In this document: positions 1-5,247 of the stretch, in pieces
How positions within the stretch are numbered: the stretch's first letter is position 1
How the letters are laid out: every line of letters begins with the position of its first letter
Assembly (NCBI GenBank): GCA_947627525.1
Contig: CANQWJ010000036.1
Location: 1-9,470, forward strand
Direction of reading: 5' to 3'
DNA length: 9,470 bases
Source of the DNA: an uncultured Bacilli bacterium
GTDB taxonomy: Bacteria > Bacillota_I > Bacilli_A > RF39 > UBA660
Position numbers and translations under genes: made by a program
Notes under the pieces: generated by a model
What the model was told of the DNA's origin: nothing
Seen by the model: the letters and a program-made list of their open reading frames with translations, nothing else
Databases searched by the model: none

Positions 1-28
1 TGTATCAAACTTATGTCTTTTTTAAATT

Positions 29-65
29 AAAAAAATAGTGAAGAGATTTCTCACCAACACTATTT
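29..65 (-). terminator. Intrinsic terminator, distal of a tandem pair after the ZIP gene
   Basis: The arms AAATAGTG (33-40 on +) and CACTATTT (58-65) form a perfect 8-bp stem around a 17-base loop. Read on the minus strand the stem is followed by seven U residues (35 to 29). The loop can itself fold through a short GAGA/TCTC pairing. It lies about 40 bases past the ZIP stop codon and backs up the nearer hairpin at 79-104. The 28 bases to its left contain nothing I can assign. Confidence 0.65.
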
Positions 66-78
66 ATAATACAACCAT

Positions 79-104
79 TAAAAGAAAGCCAAAAGCTTTC
101 TTTT
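79..104 (-). terminator. Intrinsic terminator immediately after the ZIP gene
   Basis: A perfect 10-bp stem (80-89 with 95-104) closes a 5-base loop. On the minus strand the second arm ends in four U and then AA, so the U tract is short. The hairpin starts one base after the ZIP stop codon (TAG, 107-105), the usual position for an intrinsic terminator. The weak U tract may explain the stronger second hairpin downstream. Confidence 0.6.
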
Positions 105-851
105 CTAATGCATAAAAAGATGAACTATTAAAAAGAAGATAATACCAATCATAAAGGAAAATAATGTTAAACTACTATTTTTATATTCTAATGACTTAGG
201 AAGTAATTCTTTTATTGATAGATAAATCATAACACCAGCAATAAAAGAAAATAAGAAACCAAGCATACTATTACTTATATAATTTTTAAATAATAAGTAA
301 AAAACTACTCCTCCAATAGGTTCAGCAATTCCCGCAATTAAAGTATAGAAAAAAGCTTTCTTAAAATTATTACTACCATAATAGACTGGTACCATTACAC
401 TAATTCCTTCAGGAATGTTATGAAGAGCAATACTAATACCTAAAAAAAGGCCTAAACGAACGTCACTTGTTGATAAAATAAAAGTTATGATTCCTTCAGG
501 AACATTATGAAGAATGATCGCAATCATTGAAAAGATACCGACACGATACAAATTATCAACATCTTTTGATAGGAGTTTATCTAGTAGAGAAAAAGTAATT
601 ATCCCTAACAAAAAAGATAAAACGATTAAGAATAGACCTTTAATTAGACTATAATTTGTAAAAAGATAAGAAAAAGATGATGGTAATAAGTCTAAAATAG
701 AGATTGATATCATTATTCCTGAGGCAAAGCCTAGTGAAGTTAAGATAATTTTATCTTTATTATTAATCTTAAGAAAAGGAATAAATCCACCTAAAAGCGT
801 AGAAATACCAGCAATAAAAGTAATTATAAAACTAATCATAAAATTATTCAT
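105..851 (-). CDS. ZIP-family divalent metal transporter (ZupT-like)
   Basis: Integral membrane metal-ion importer of the ZIP family, expected to bring Zn(II) and possibly Fe(II) or Mn(II) into the cytoplasm. The 248 residues are almost entirely hydrophobic, consistent with about eight helices. The metal-site helices are clear: HNVPEG at 115-120 and HNIPEG at 144-149, the paired TM4/TM5 signatures of ZupT, plus E177 in a GIAEPIGG segment. TM2 (GIMISISILDLLP, 45-57) and TM7 (GVMIYLSIKELLP, 206-218) resemble each other, as expected from the ZIP internal repeat. The metal-binding residues are intact; which metal is carried cannot be read from sequence. The ATG at 851 is the first possible Met in frame but has no recognisable Shine-Dalgarno, and M5 is no better. 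A terminator-like hairpin ends 14 bases upstream, so expression depends on readthrough or on a promoter inside nth. Confidence 0.92.
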   Translation of the reverse strand: MNNFMISFIITFIAGISTLLGGFIPFLKINNKDKIILTSLGFASGIMISISILDLLPSSFSYLFTNYSLIKGLFLIVLSFLLGIITFSLLDKLLSKDVDNLYRVGIFSMIAIILHNVPEGIITFILSTSDVRLGLFLGISIALHNIPEGISVMVPVYYGSNNFKKAFFYTLIAGIAEPIGGVVFYLLFKNYISNSMLGFLFSFIAGVMIYLSIKELLPKSLEYKNSSLTLFSFMIGIIFFLIVHLFMH

Positions 852-864
852 ACTAGATACTATG

Positions 865-895
865 AAAAAAGAGATAAGAAAATGCTTATCTCTTT
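865..895 (-). terminator. Terminator or attenuator hairpin overlapping the nth stop codon
   Basis: A perfect 11-bp inverted repeat (868-878 with 885-895) encloses a 6-base loop. On the minus strand it continues into a run of six U (870 to 865). The nth stop codon TAA (888-886) is part of the stem. Only three of the 11 pairs are G-C, so the stem is weak, but this is normal for such an AT-rich genome. The ZIP start codon follows 14 bases later, too close for a separate promoter between them. Confidence 0.65.
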
Positions 896-1521
896 AAATT
901 CTTATAATATTTACAATTATTCTTTATTTGACAATTTGAGCAATCTGGTCCTTTACTCTTACAATTATACCTACCAAAAAGAACCATTTGATGATGTCTT
1001 TTAGACCAATTTTGACGCTTAAATTTACGCATTAATTTCTTTTCAATATCTAAGACGTCATCATCTTCTTTAGCAAGTCCTAAGCGTTTACTGACGCGTG
1101 AGACATGCGTATCAACAGCGATTGCTGGAACATCAAATAAATTCGATAAAACGACATTAGCCGTCTTATGACCAACGCCAGGCATACTTTCTAAAGCCTC
1201 ACGATCATTAGGAACTTTACCATCATATTGATTAACTAGTATTTGGGCAATCTTTGATACAAAAACACCCTTGCGACTAGCTGTTCCAAGAGGTCGAACG
1301 ATTGCAATCAAATCCGTAACTGGAGCCCTACTAAGTTCTTCAATTGTCGGATATTTAGAAAATAACTCTTTCGTTACTTGATTAACTCTTTTATCAGTTG
1401 TTTGAGCGGATAATACAACAGCAATCAATAGTTCATAATCTTTATGATACACTAATTCACATCTAGCATCCCCATAAAGTTCATCTAAATAATTTTCAAA
1501 TTCTTCAATCTTCATTTTCAT
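886..1521 (-). CDS. nth: Endonuclease III (DNA glycosylase/AP lyase)
   Basis: Base-excision repair enzyme that removes oxidised pyrimidines such as thymine glycol and then cleaves the strand by beta-elimination. At 211 aa it has exactly the length of E. coli Nth. The helix-hairpin-helix MPGVGHKTANVVL covers 113-125 and carries the catalytic lysine K119; the catalytic aspartate is D137 in AVDTHVSR. The C-terminal [4Fe-4S] ligands C187, C194, C197 and C203 keep the C-x6-C-x2-C-x5-C spacing. It overlaps the end of dnaD by 17 bases and is surely translated from the same message. ATG at 1521 or at 1515 (M3) could start it, and neither has a strong Shine-Dalgarno, which fits translational coupling. 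The dnaD-nth order is the same as in Bacillus. Confidence 0.97.
   Translation of the reverse strand: MKMKIEEFENYLDELYGDARCELVYHKDYELLIAVVLSAQTTDKRVNQVTKELFSKYPTIEELSRAPVTDLIAIVRPLGTASRKGVFVSKIAQILVNQYDGKVPNDREALESMPGVGHKTANVVLSNLFDVPAIAVDTHVSRVSKRLGLAKEDDDVLDIEKKLMRKFKRQNWSKRHHQMVLFGRYNCKSKGPDCSNCQIKNNCKYYKNLKR
906..934 (-). promoter_or_regulatory. Possible promoter inside nth for the ZIP gene
   Basis: On the minus strand TTGTCA (934-929) is followed after 17 bases by AATATT (911-906), matching -35 and -10 consensus at four to five of six positions each. A start near 899 would place the whole 11-bp hairpin at 865-895 in the leader of the ZIP message. The match is only moderate, sits inside coding sequence for the iron-sulfur domain, and such AT-rich DNA gives chance hits, so this is a weak call. 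Confidence 0.22.
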
Positions 1522-2173
1522 CTAACCACTCATCCCAGTCATAAATATCAACTTTCTTTTCGTTTTTTTCCTGTTTTTTCTTATAGTTAGAAAGATAGTT
1601 CTCTACTTTTTCTTTAGTATCTAGACCTTTCTTTTCCCATTCATAGAGAATTTTATCAATGTAACGAAGATTACTAACACCATTCATTGTTGCTTCTTTT
1701 AAAGCACAAGCAATAATCTCTTCTTTAATATTTCCTTCTAACCAAGCTTTAACTATTTCATACTCCATGGGACTTAAAGTACGACCAAATTCTTGTTCAA
1801 TCATACTAAAGATGTTTTTATCATCTTCTTCTTGACTGTTTTCATCCATCAATAAAAGACTTATACGTTCATAAAAATTATCAAGAGAAAGATACTCTTC
1901 CATAACTTTTTTCTCATTAGGAATAACTTTAAAATCAATGATATTCTTACTACTCAAAGTATCGATTAAATTCATTAAAGCTGTCGTATCCATACCTAAA
2001 TCATCACTAATTTTATTTATATCAAAAAGAAGAGGATTACTACTATTATATAAATACATAACGACGATGAACTCTTCATAAGTCAAATCGAGTTTTTCTC
2101 TTAAACGATATAAATATAGTGGAATAACAAGGCTTTTACTTTTAACTACATCAACCAAAATCTTATTTTTCAA
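1505..2173 (-). CDS. dnaD: DnaD-family primosome/replication initiation protein
   Basis: DNA-remodelling primosome protein of low-GC Gram-positives that acts with DnaA or PriA, DnaB and DnaI to load the replicative helicase. The N-terminal part has the DnaD winged-helix character (roughly the first 90 residues, including LTYEEFIVVMYLY and a predicted recognition helix around DTTALMNLIDTL). After an acidic linker comes the DnaD/DnaB2 domain (PF07261), running from FSMIEQEFGRTLSPMEYEIV to the conserved YIDKILYEWEKKG segment used for DNA binding. The C-terminus is charged. Length is close to the B. subtilis protein. The frame is open to GTG 2182 and ATG 2179, but AGGTGAT sits right on those codons; I prefer TTG at 2173, which has correct spacing from it. 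It follows the cca stop directly and overlaps nth, so the three genes form an operon. It ends in TGA. Confidence 0.93.
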   Translation of the reverse strand: MKNKILVDVVKSKSLVIPLYLYRLREKLDLTYEEFIVVMYLYNSSNPLLFDINKISDDLGMDTTALMNLIDTLSSKNIIDFKVIPNEKKVMEEYLSLDNFYERISLLLMDENSQEEDDKNIFSMIEQEFGRTLSPMEYEIVKAWLEGNIKEEIIACALKEATMNGVSNLRYIDKILYEWEKKGLDTKEKVENYLSNYKKKQEKNEKKVDIYDWDEWLDENED

Positions 2174-2177
2174 AACC

Positions 2178-2184
2178 ATCACCT
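2178..2184 (-). promoter_or_regulatory. Ribosome binding site deciding the dnaD start
   Basis: AGGTGAT (2184-2178 on the minus strand) matches the extended anti-Shine-Dalgarno complement and lies 4 bases before TTG 2173-2171. The same motif precedes the CmpB-like gene (AGGTGA, 4 bases before ATG) and, as GGTGAT, the AraC gene (3 bases before ATG). The alternative GTG 2182 and ATG 2179 codons lie within the motif itself and so cannot use it. Confidence 0.55.
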
Positions 2185-3271
2185 ACTTATATTTTTCAAT
2201 TAAGTAATGTACTATTTCTTCATAATTATTTTCTACTTTACCACATAATATATTATTAATCAAATCTTCATATATTTCCTTAATCTTTTTAGATGGTTCC
2301 ATATCTAAAACACCCATAATTTGATTAGAGGTAATATTTACTTCATCTTGTGTCTTTATTGGTAAAGCATTGTACTTCTCCCCTATTTCTTTACGATCTA
2401 GGCCTTTAATTGTTCCCGCAATGACATTGACATATAAACCATATTTAAAGAGAACAGCATTGTCCAAATTATCTAAATTACGAGCTTCTTTAATCTTATT
2501 AATTAAGTCTTTTTCACTTTTGGTAAAAGGATATTTACCATTGACACCAATACTTGACCAAATACCAATTAAATCTGTATTGTAGACACAATGCTTAAAA
2601 TCTAGCTCTAATTCTTCATCTAAACCTAATTTGATAATTAAATCAATTCCTCTTTTCGCGTTTTTATGACAAAATATTTTATCTAGTTCCTCTTTTTTTC
2701 TTTGATAAGATAGACGTCTAAGTTCATTTTTCGTACGAAGAATAGCGGTCTTTACTTCATCTGACAATTCAAACTCCAAAGTCGTATAAAAACGAACAGC
2801 ACGTAAAATACGCAAAGGATCTTCAACAAAACGACTAATACTATCACCAACAGTATTAATAATTTTATTTTCAATATCTTTTTTACCATCAATTAGATCA
2901 ATAATATTACCATTTTTATCCATACAAACCGTATTCATCTTAAAATCACGTCTTTGTAAGTCTATTAATAGGTCTTTAATGTATTTGACCTCCAATGGTT
3001 GACGATTATTACTATATTCACTTTCCTTACGAAAAGTCATTATATCAAAACGATAATTTTTAAAATTTAAACGGACAGCACCATAATCAACTCTTGGTAA
3101 AGTAATATTTTCAAATATCTCTTTAATGTCTTTAGGGGTTGCTGATGTACAGATATCAACATCATTAGTTGTGATTCCAAGCAAGTAATCTCTTACAAAA
3201 CCACCAACTATGTATGCTTCAAAACCTTGATTCGTTATTTCGTTCAATATTCTCAATGCGGTATCTAACAT
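2183..3271 (-). CDS. cca: CCA-adding tRNA nucleotidyltransferase (class II)
   Basis: Adds or repairs the 3' CCA of tRNA using CTP and ATP without a nucleic acid template. The 362-aa protein has the class II head motif GGFVRD (23-28) with the metal-binding DVD (37-39), the RRDF motif (107-110) that recognises ribose, and the amino-acid template motif EDPLR (150-154, EDxxR). The flexible loop FRKESEYSNNRQP (80-92), missing in CC-only enzymes, is present, so a complete CCA or A-adding enzyme is more likely than a CC-adding one; poly(A) polymerase is a less likely alternative. The C-terminal body/tail region is divergent, as usual. The frame is open to 3313, but the ATG at 3271 has a perfect AGGAGG six bases upstream, and the extra 14 residues look non-homologous. 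The stop abuts dnaD. Confidence 0.93.
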   Translation of the reverse strand: MLDTALRILNEITNQGFEAYIVGGFVRDYLLGITTNDVDICTSATPKDIKEIFENITLPRVDYGAVRLNFKNYRFDIMTFRKESEYSNNRQPLEVKYIKDLLIDLQRRDFKMNTVCMDKNGNIIDLIDGKKDIENKIINTVGDSISRFVEDPLRILRAVRFYTTLEFELSDEVKTAILRTKNELRRLSYQRKKEELDKIFCHKNAKRGIDLIIKLGLDEELELDFKHCVYNTDLIGIWSSIGVNGKYPFTKSEKDLINKIKEARNLDNLDNAVLFKYGLYVNVIAGTIKGLDRKEIGEKYNALPIKTQDEVNITSNQIMGVLDMEPSKKIKEIYEDLINNILCGKVENNYEEIVHYLIEKYK

Positions 3272-3277
3272 AACATC

Positions 3278-3283
3278 CCTCCT
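3278..3283 (-). promoter_or_regulatory. Ribosome binding site deciding the cca start
   Basis: AGGAGG (3283-3278 on the minus strand) lies six bases before ATG 3271. It selects this codon over the upstream in-frame ATG at 3313, which would precede the likely transcription start. Confidence 0.85.
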
Positions 3284-3290
3284 AATAAAA

Positions 3291-3321
3291 ATTATACCAC
3301 AAATAACGCACAAAAAAACAA
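3291..3321 (-). promoter_or_regulatory. Promoter of the cca-dnaD-nth operon
   Basis: A perfect TATAAT (3296-3291, minus strand) is preceded by TGG, giving an extended -10 (TGnTATAAT). A TTGTTT at 3321-3316 is the nearest -35-like hexamer, at a long 19-base spacing, so the extended -10 probably does most of the work. The start would fall near 3284, directly before the AGGAGG of cca, giving a leader of only about 13 bases. The upstream half lies inside the hup terminator. Confidence 0.65.
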
Positions 3322-3338
3322 GACCTTGGGTCTTGTTT
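3312..3338 (-). terminator. Strong intrinsic terminator of hup
   Basis: A perfect 10-bp stem (3316-3325 with 3329-3338) has a 3-base loop and, on the minus strand, is followed by seven U (3318-3312). It begins ten bases past the hup stop codon. It is the most GC-rich hairpin of the window and overlaps the upstream part of the cca promoter. Confidence 0.9.
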
Positions 3339-3348
3339 ACAGTTCCAA

Positions 3349-3624
3349 CTATTTGTTTACTGCTTCTTTTAATGCTGAACCAGCTTTAAAAGTAACTGCT
3401 TTTCTTGCAGGAATTTTAACAGTAGCACCAGTTTGTGGATTTCTTCCTTCTCTTGCAGCTCTCTTAGAAACTCCAAAAGTTCCGAATCCAACTAGTGGTA
3501 CTTTGTCTCCCTTAACTAATGCTTTAGTAACTACTTCTAAAGTTGCATCTAATGCACGAGTTGCATCAGCCTTAGTTAATCCAGTCTTTTTAGCTACTGC
3601 TTCTACTAATTCTACTTTTTTCAT
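3349..3624 (-). CDS. hup: HU-type nucleoid DNA-binding protein
   Basis: Small abundant histone-like protein that dimerises, bends DNA without much sequence preference and compacts the nucleoid. The 91 residues match the family length. Features seen are the N-terminal helices (MKKVELVEAVAKKTGLTKAD), the GFGTF turn (46-50), the RNPQTG tip of the DNA-intercalating arm (61-66, with the intercalating proline P63) and the C-terminal FKAGSALKEAVN segment. The start is the ATG at 3624 with GGAGGT seven bases upstream; the ATG five codons earlier (3639) overlaps that site and gives a non-homologous extension. Codon choice is richer in GCT, GTT, GGT and ACT than in the neighbours, as expected of a highly expressed gene. 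It seems to be monocistronic, with its own promoter and a strong terminator. Confidence 0.97.
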   Translation of the reverse strand: MKKVELVEAVAKKTGLTKADATRALDATLEVVTKALVKGDKVPLVGFGTFGVSKRAAREGRNPQTGATVKIPARKAVTFKAGSALKEAVNK

Positions 3625-3631
3625 TTTTATT

Positions 3632-3637
3632 ACCTCC
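3632..3637 (-). promoter_or_regulatory. Ribosome binding site deciding the hup start
   Basis: GGAGGT (3637-3632, minus strand) lies seven bases before ATG 3624 and overlaps the upstream in-frame ATG at 3639-3637, so the shorter 91-aa HU is the real product. Confidence 0.85.
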
Positions 3638-3640
3638 ATT

Positions 3641-3669
3641 TATTTGTAAGCACACTATGCTTATAAATA
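3641..3669. promoter_or_regulatory. Inverted repeat in the hup promoter/leader (possible operator)
   Basis: TATTTGTAAGCA (3641-3652) and TGCTTATAAATA (3658-3669) pair at 11 of 12 positions around a 5-base CACTA centre. The repeat begins at the proposed -10 and covers the likely transcription start and early leader of hup, ending just before the ribosome binding site. It is not followed by a U run on the minus strand, so it is not a terminator. A protein operator or a 5' mRNA hairpin are both possible. Confidence 0.45.
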
Positions 3670-3694
3670 TAAATTACCATATTTTATAAGGCAA
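3666..3694 (-). promoter_or_regulatory. Probable hup promoter
   Basis: On the minus strand TTGCCT (3694-3689) is followed after 17 bases by TATATT (3671-3666). A second pairing, TTGCAT (3699-3694) with TAATTT (3676-3671), also has 17-base spacing, so the exact boxes are uncertain. The rest of the region up to 3768 holds an isolated TTGACA (3743-3738) with no -10 at a proper distance, and a weak A/T-only hairpin (3709-3730); I see no gene there. Confidence 0.45.
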
Positions 3695-3768
3695 TGCAAT
3701 TACTTTTGTACTCTTTTTTTGAAAAAAGTATGTTTTTTGTCAAGTAAACCTCAATTTTGATAGCATTT

Positions 3769-5142
3769 CTATAATACTTGCTTAATATCAAACACTTTTA
3801 CAGGTTTAGAAGAACGTTTTGGAATACTTACTTCAGTTGTCTCATAACCATAGTCAATTTGATAGTCAGGTAATAATTTGGTTCTAAATGGCATTCTTCT
3901 TATCGTTAAAGCAAGAGCTTCAAATGGTTCAAATACTTTTAATTCTTCAACAGTGATTAATGGTTCTACTTTACCATCTTCTGTCATTTGATTACCACAA
4001 GTCTTACTGATTTCTTCAAGAGTTGTAAGATCATTAGCTAGTAAATAAATAATATTTCCAAAATACATCTTAATGATATCCGCATTATCAATACCATAAG
4101 TATTATTTAAATCAATATAACTATTAATAAACATTGTGAATCTAATACTTAGACCACGCGAATAATTGACAATACGACCAAAGTCTTTAATAGGTACTAA
4201 AGTATCAAACTCATCTAGTAAAATATTGATTATTCTCTTTTGACCATATAGATCAACACTATTAAATATTTGTGATACAAAAAGTGGAACTAAACTGTTA
4301 GTAAAGGTATTACGACCATTGATGATAAAAATAGCCATCTTTTTCTTATTTATATCATTAATTTCAAAACTACTAGTTGCCATCATATTAGATAGAGCTT
4401 CACGAGTAATATATTTCTTTATTTTTTGACTGAAGACAGCAATAATACTACCCCTTGTCTCTTTAGGTGCTAGTAAAGTACCTGATAAATTACAATAGAT
4501 ATTAGAATCTTTATCAAGGCTATTCATGAGTAGATCAAAATAATCAACTTTACCAACAGAATCAGTACCATTAGCGGACATCGCATAAATACTATTTAGA
4601 TTTATTTCATCTTCTTGTCCCTTTTCAAATAGATAAAGAACAAGTCCTGTAAAGTAATCAATAGCGGAATTAGTCCAAAATGGATCACCATCAATTTTAT
4701 CATTTGATAAAAGATAATAACCGATATCCTCAACCATTTCTAAAGCGCGATCAACATAACCATCTTTGTATAGTCGATATGGAAGAAACAATGGATTCCA
4801 AGAATCTCCTAAATTAGGATTTTCAAAATCAATCGCAATTACTTCATAACCTTCCTTTTTTAACTTATCTGCCATCTTCGCATATAGTTCCCCTTTAACA
4901 TCATTGACAATCATGTTTTCACCAGCCATCATTTCCATTCTCAACATTGGTAAAGTAATAGTTTGTGTCTTACCACTTCCAGTTGAACCAATGATCAAAG
5001 AATGCGATTGTTGATCATCAATGTATAGATATTCATCATCATACATTATTGGTAAACCAGACTTTTTAACACCCGTTTCAAGATTAACCCCCTTTAAAAT
5101 CTTTTTCATTTTTTCTTTGCTTTCCCAATTTGCATATTTCAT
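3769..5142 (-). CDS. VirD4/TraG-like type IV coupling ATPase lacking membrane segments
   Basis: P-loop ATPase of the VirD4/TraG/TraD family, which in conjugation couples DNA or protein substrates to a type IV secretion channel. Seen in order: Walker A GSTGSGKT (52-59), the family block NDVKGELY (80-87) followed by VIAIDF and WNPL (115-118), Walker B INILLDEFD (305-313 region, D310/E311), then an SRG...INSYIDL...YG segment and the final LANDLTTLEEISKTCG block. The protein is 457 aa, well short of typical VirD4, and has no N-terminal transmembrane helices: it begins where the post-membrane part of VirD4 starts. GGGAGG seven bases before the ATG shows this is the true start, not a truncation. 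No relaxase, VirB4 or other transfer gene is in the window. It is divergent from the AraC gene. I see no clear terminator after it, so some readthrough towards hup is possible. Substrate unknown. Confidence 0.85.
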   Translation of the reverse strand: MKYANWESKEKMKKILKGVNLETGVKKSGLPIMYDDEYLYIDDQQSHSLIIGSTGSGKTQTITLPMLRMEMMAGENMIVNDVKGELYAKMADKLKKEGYEVIAIDFENPNLGDSWNPLFLPYRLYKDGYVDRALEMVEDIGYYLLSNDKIDGDPFWTNSAIDYFTGLVLYLFEKGQEDEINLNSIYAMSANGTDSVGKVDYFDLLMNSLDKDSNIYCNLSGTLLAPKETRGSIIAVFSQKIKKYITREALSNMMATSSFEINDINKKKMAIFIINGRNTFTNSLVPLFVSQIFNSVDLYGQKRIINILLDEFDTLVPIKDFGRIVNYSRGLSIRFTMFINSYIDLNNTYGIDNADIIKMYFGNIIYLLANDLTTLEEISKTCGNQMTEDGKVEPLITVEELKVFEPFEALALTIRRMPFRTKLLPDYQIDYGYETTEVSIPKRSSKPVKVFDIKQVL

Positions 5143-5170
5143 TATTTTTCCTCCCTTCGACCAATAATAT

Positions 5171-5200
5171 ATAATGCTTTTATAAATATAACTTAAACAA
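5171..5200 (-). promoter_or_regulatory. Possible promoter of the VirD4-like gene
   Basis: On the minus strand TTGTTT (5200-5195) and CATTAT (5176-5171) are 18 bases apart. The region is so AT-rich that several -10-like hexamers overlap (for example TATATT at 5171-5166), so the position is approximate. It lies in the 105-base divergent spacer shared with the AraC gene. Confidence 0.3.
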
Positions 5201-5221
5201 TAGTGGCATTTTTAAAAAATA

Positions 5222-5232
5222 TATAATATAAT
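5222..5232 (+). promoter_or_regulatory. Probable -10 region of the AraC-type gene
   Basis: Two overlapping perfect TATAAT hexamers lie at 5222-5227 and 5227-5232. No good -35 is visible; TGGCAT at 5204-5209 is 17 bases before the second hexamer but matches poorly. Weak -35 boxes are common where an activator assists RNA polymerase. The start codon at 5248 is close, so the leader would be roughly 10 to 15 bases, with GGTGAT (5239-5244) as ribosome binding site. Confidence 0.45.
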
Positions 5233-5247
5233 GGTATTGGTGATTAG

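Noticed and set aside
29..65. T-box or other riboswitch-like leader at the left edge
   Set aside because: There is no T-box core or other known aptamer sequence; a simple stem with seven U past the ZIP stop is explained as a terminator.
2370..2585. Plus-strand open frame of 71 codons inside cca
   Set aside because: It is antisense to a well-conserved gene, has no ribosome binding site and its product resembles no family.
3272..3313. Upstream extension of cca by 14 residues
   Set aside because: The extension lies over the extended -10 promoter and leader, and the internal ATG has a perfect AGGAGG at correct distance.
3326..3649. Plus-strand open frame of 107 codons opposite hup
   Set aside because: Shadow of the HU gene: the Ala/Thr/Ser-rich product is the antisense of HU codons, and the frame begins inside the hup terminator.
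3709..3730. Hairpin after the VirD4-like gene as its terminator
   Set aside because: The nine-pair stem has a single G-C pair and one wobble, and no U tract follows on the minus strand.
3738..3743. Consensus TTGACA on the minus strand upstream of hup
   Set aside because: No -10-like hexamer lies 16 to 19 bases downstream; that place is a run of A on the minus strand.
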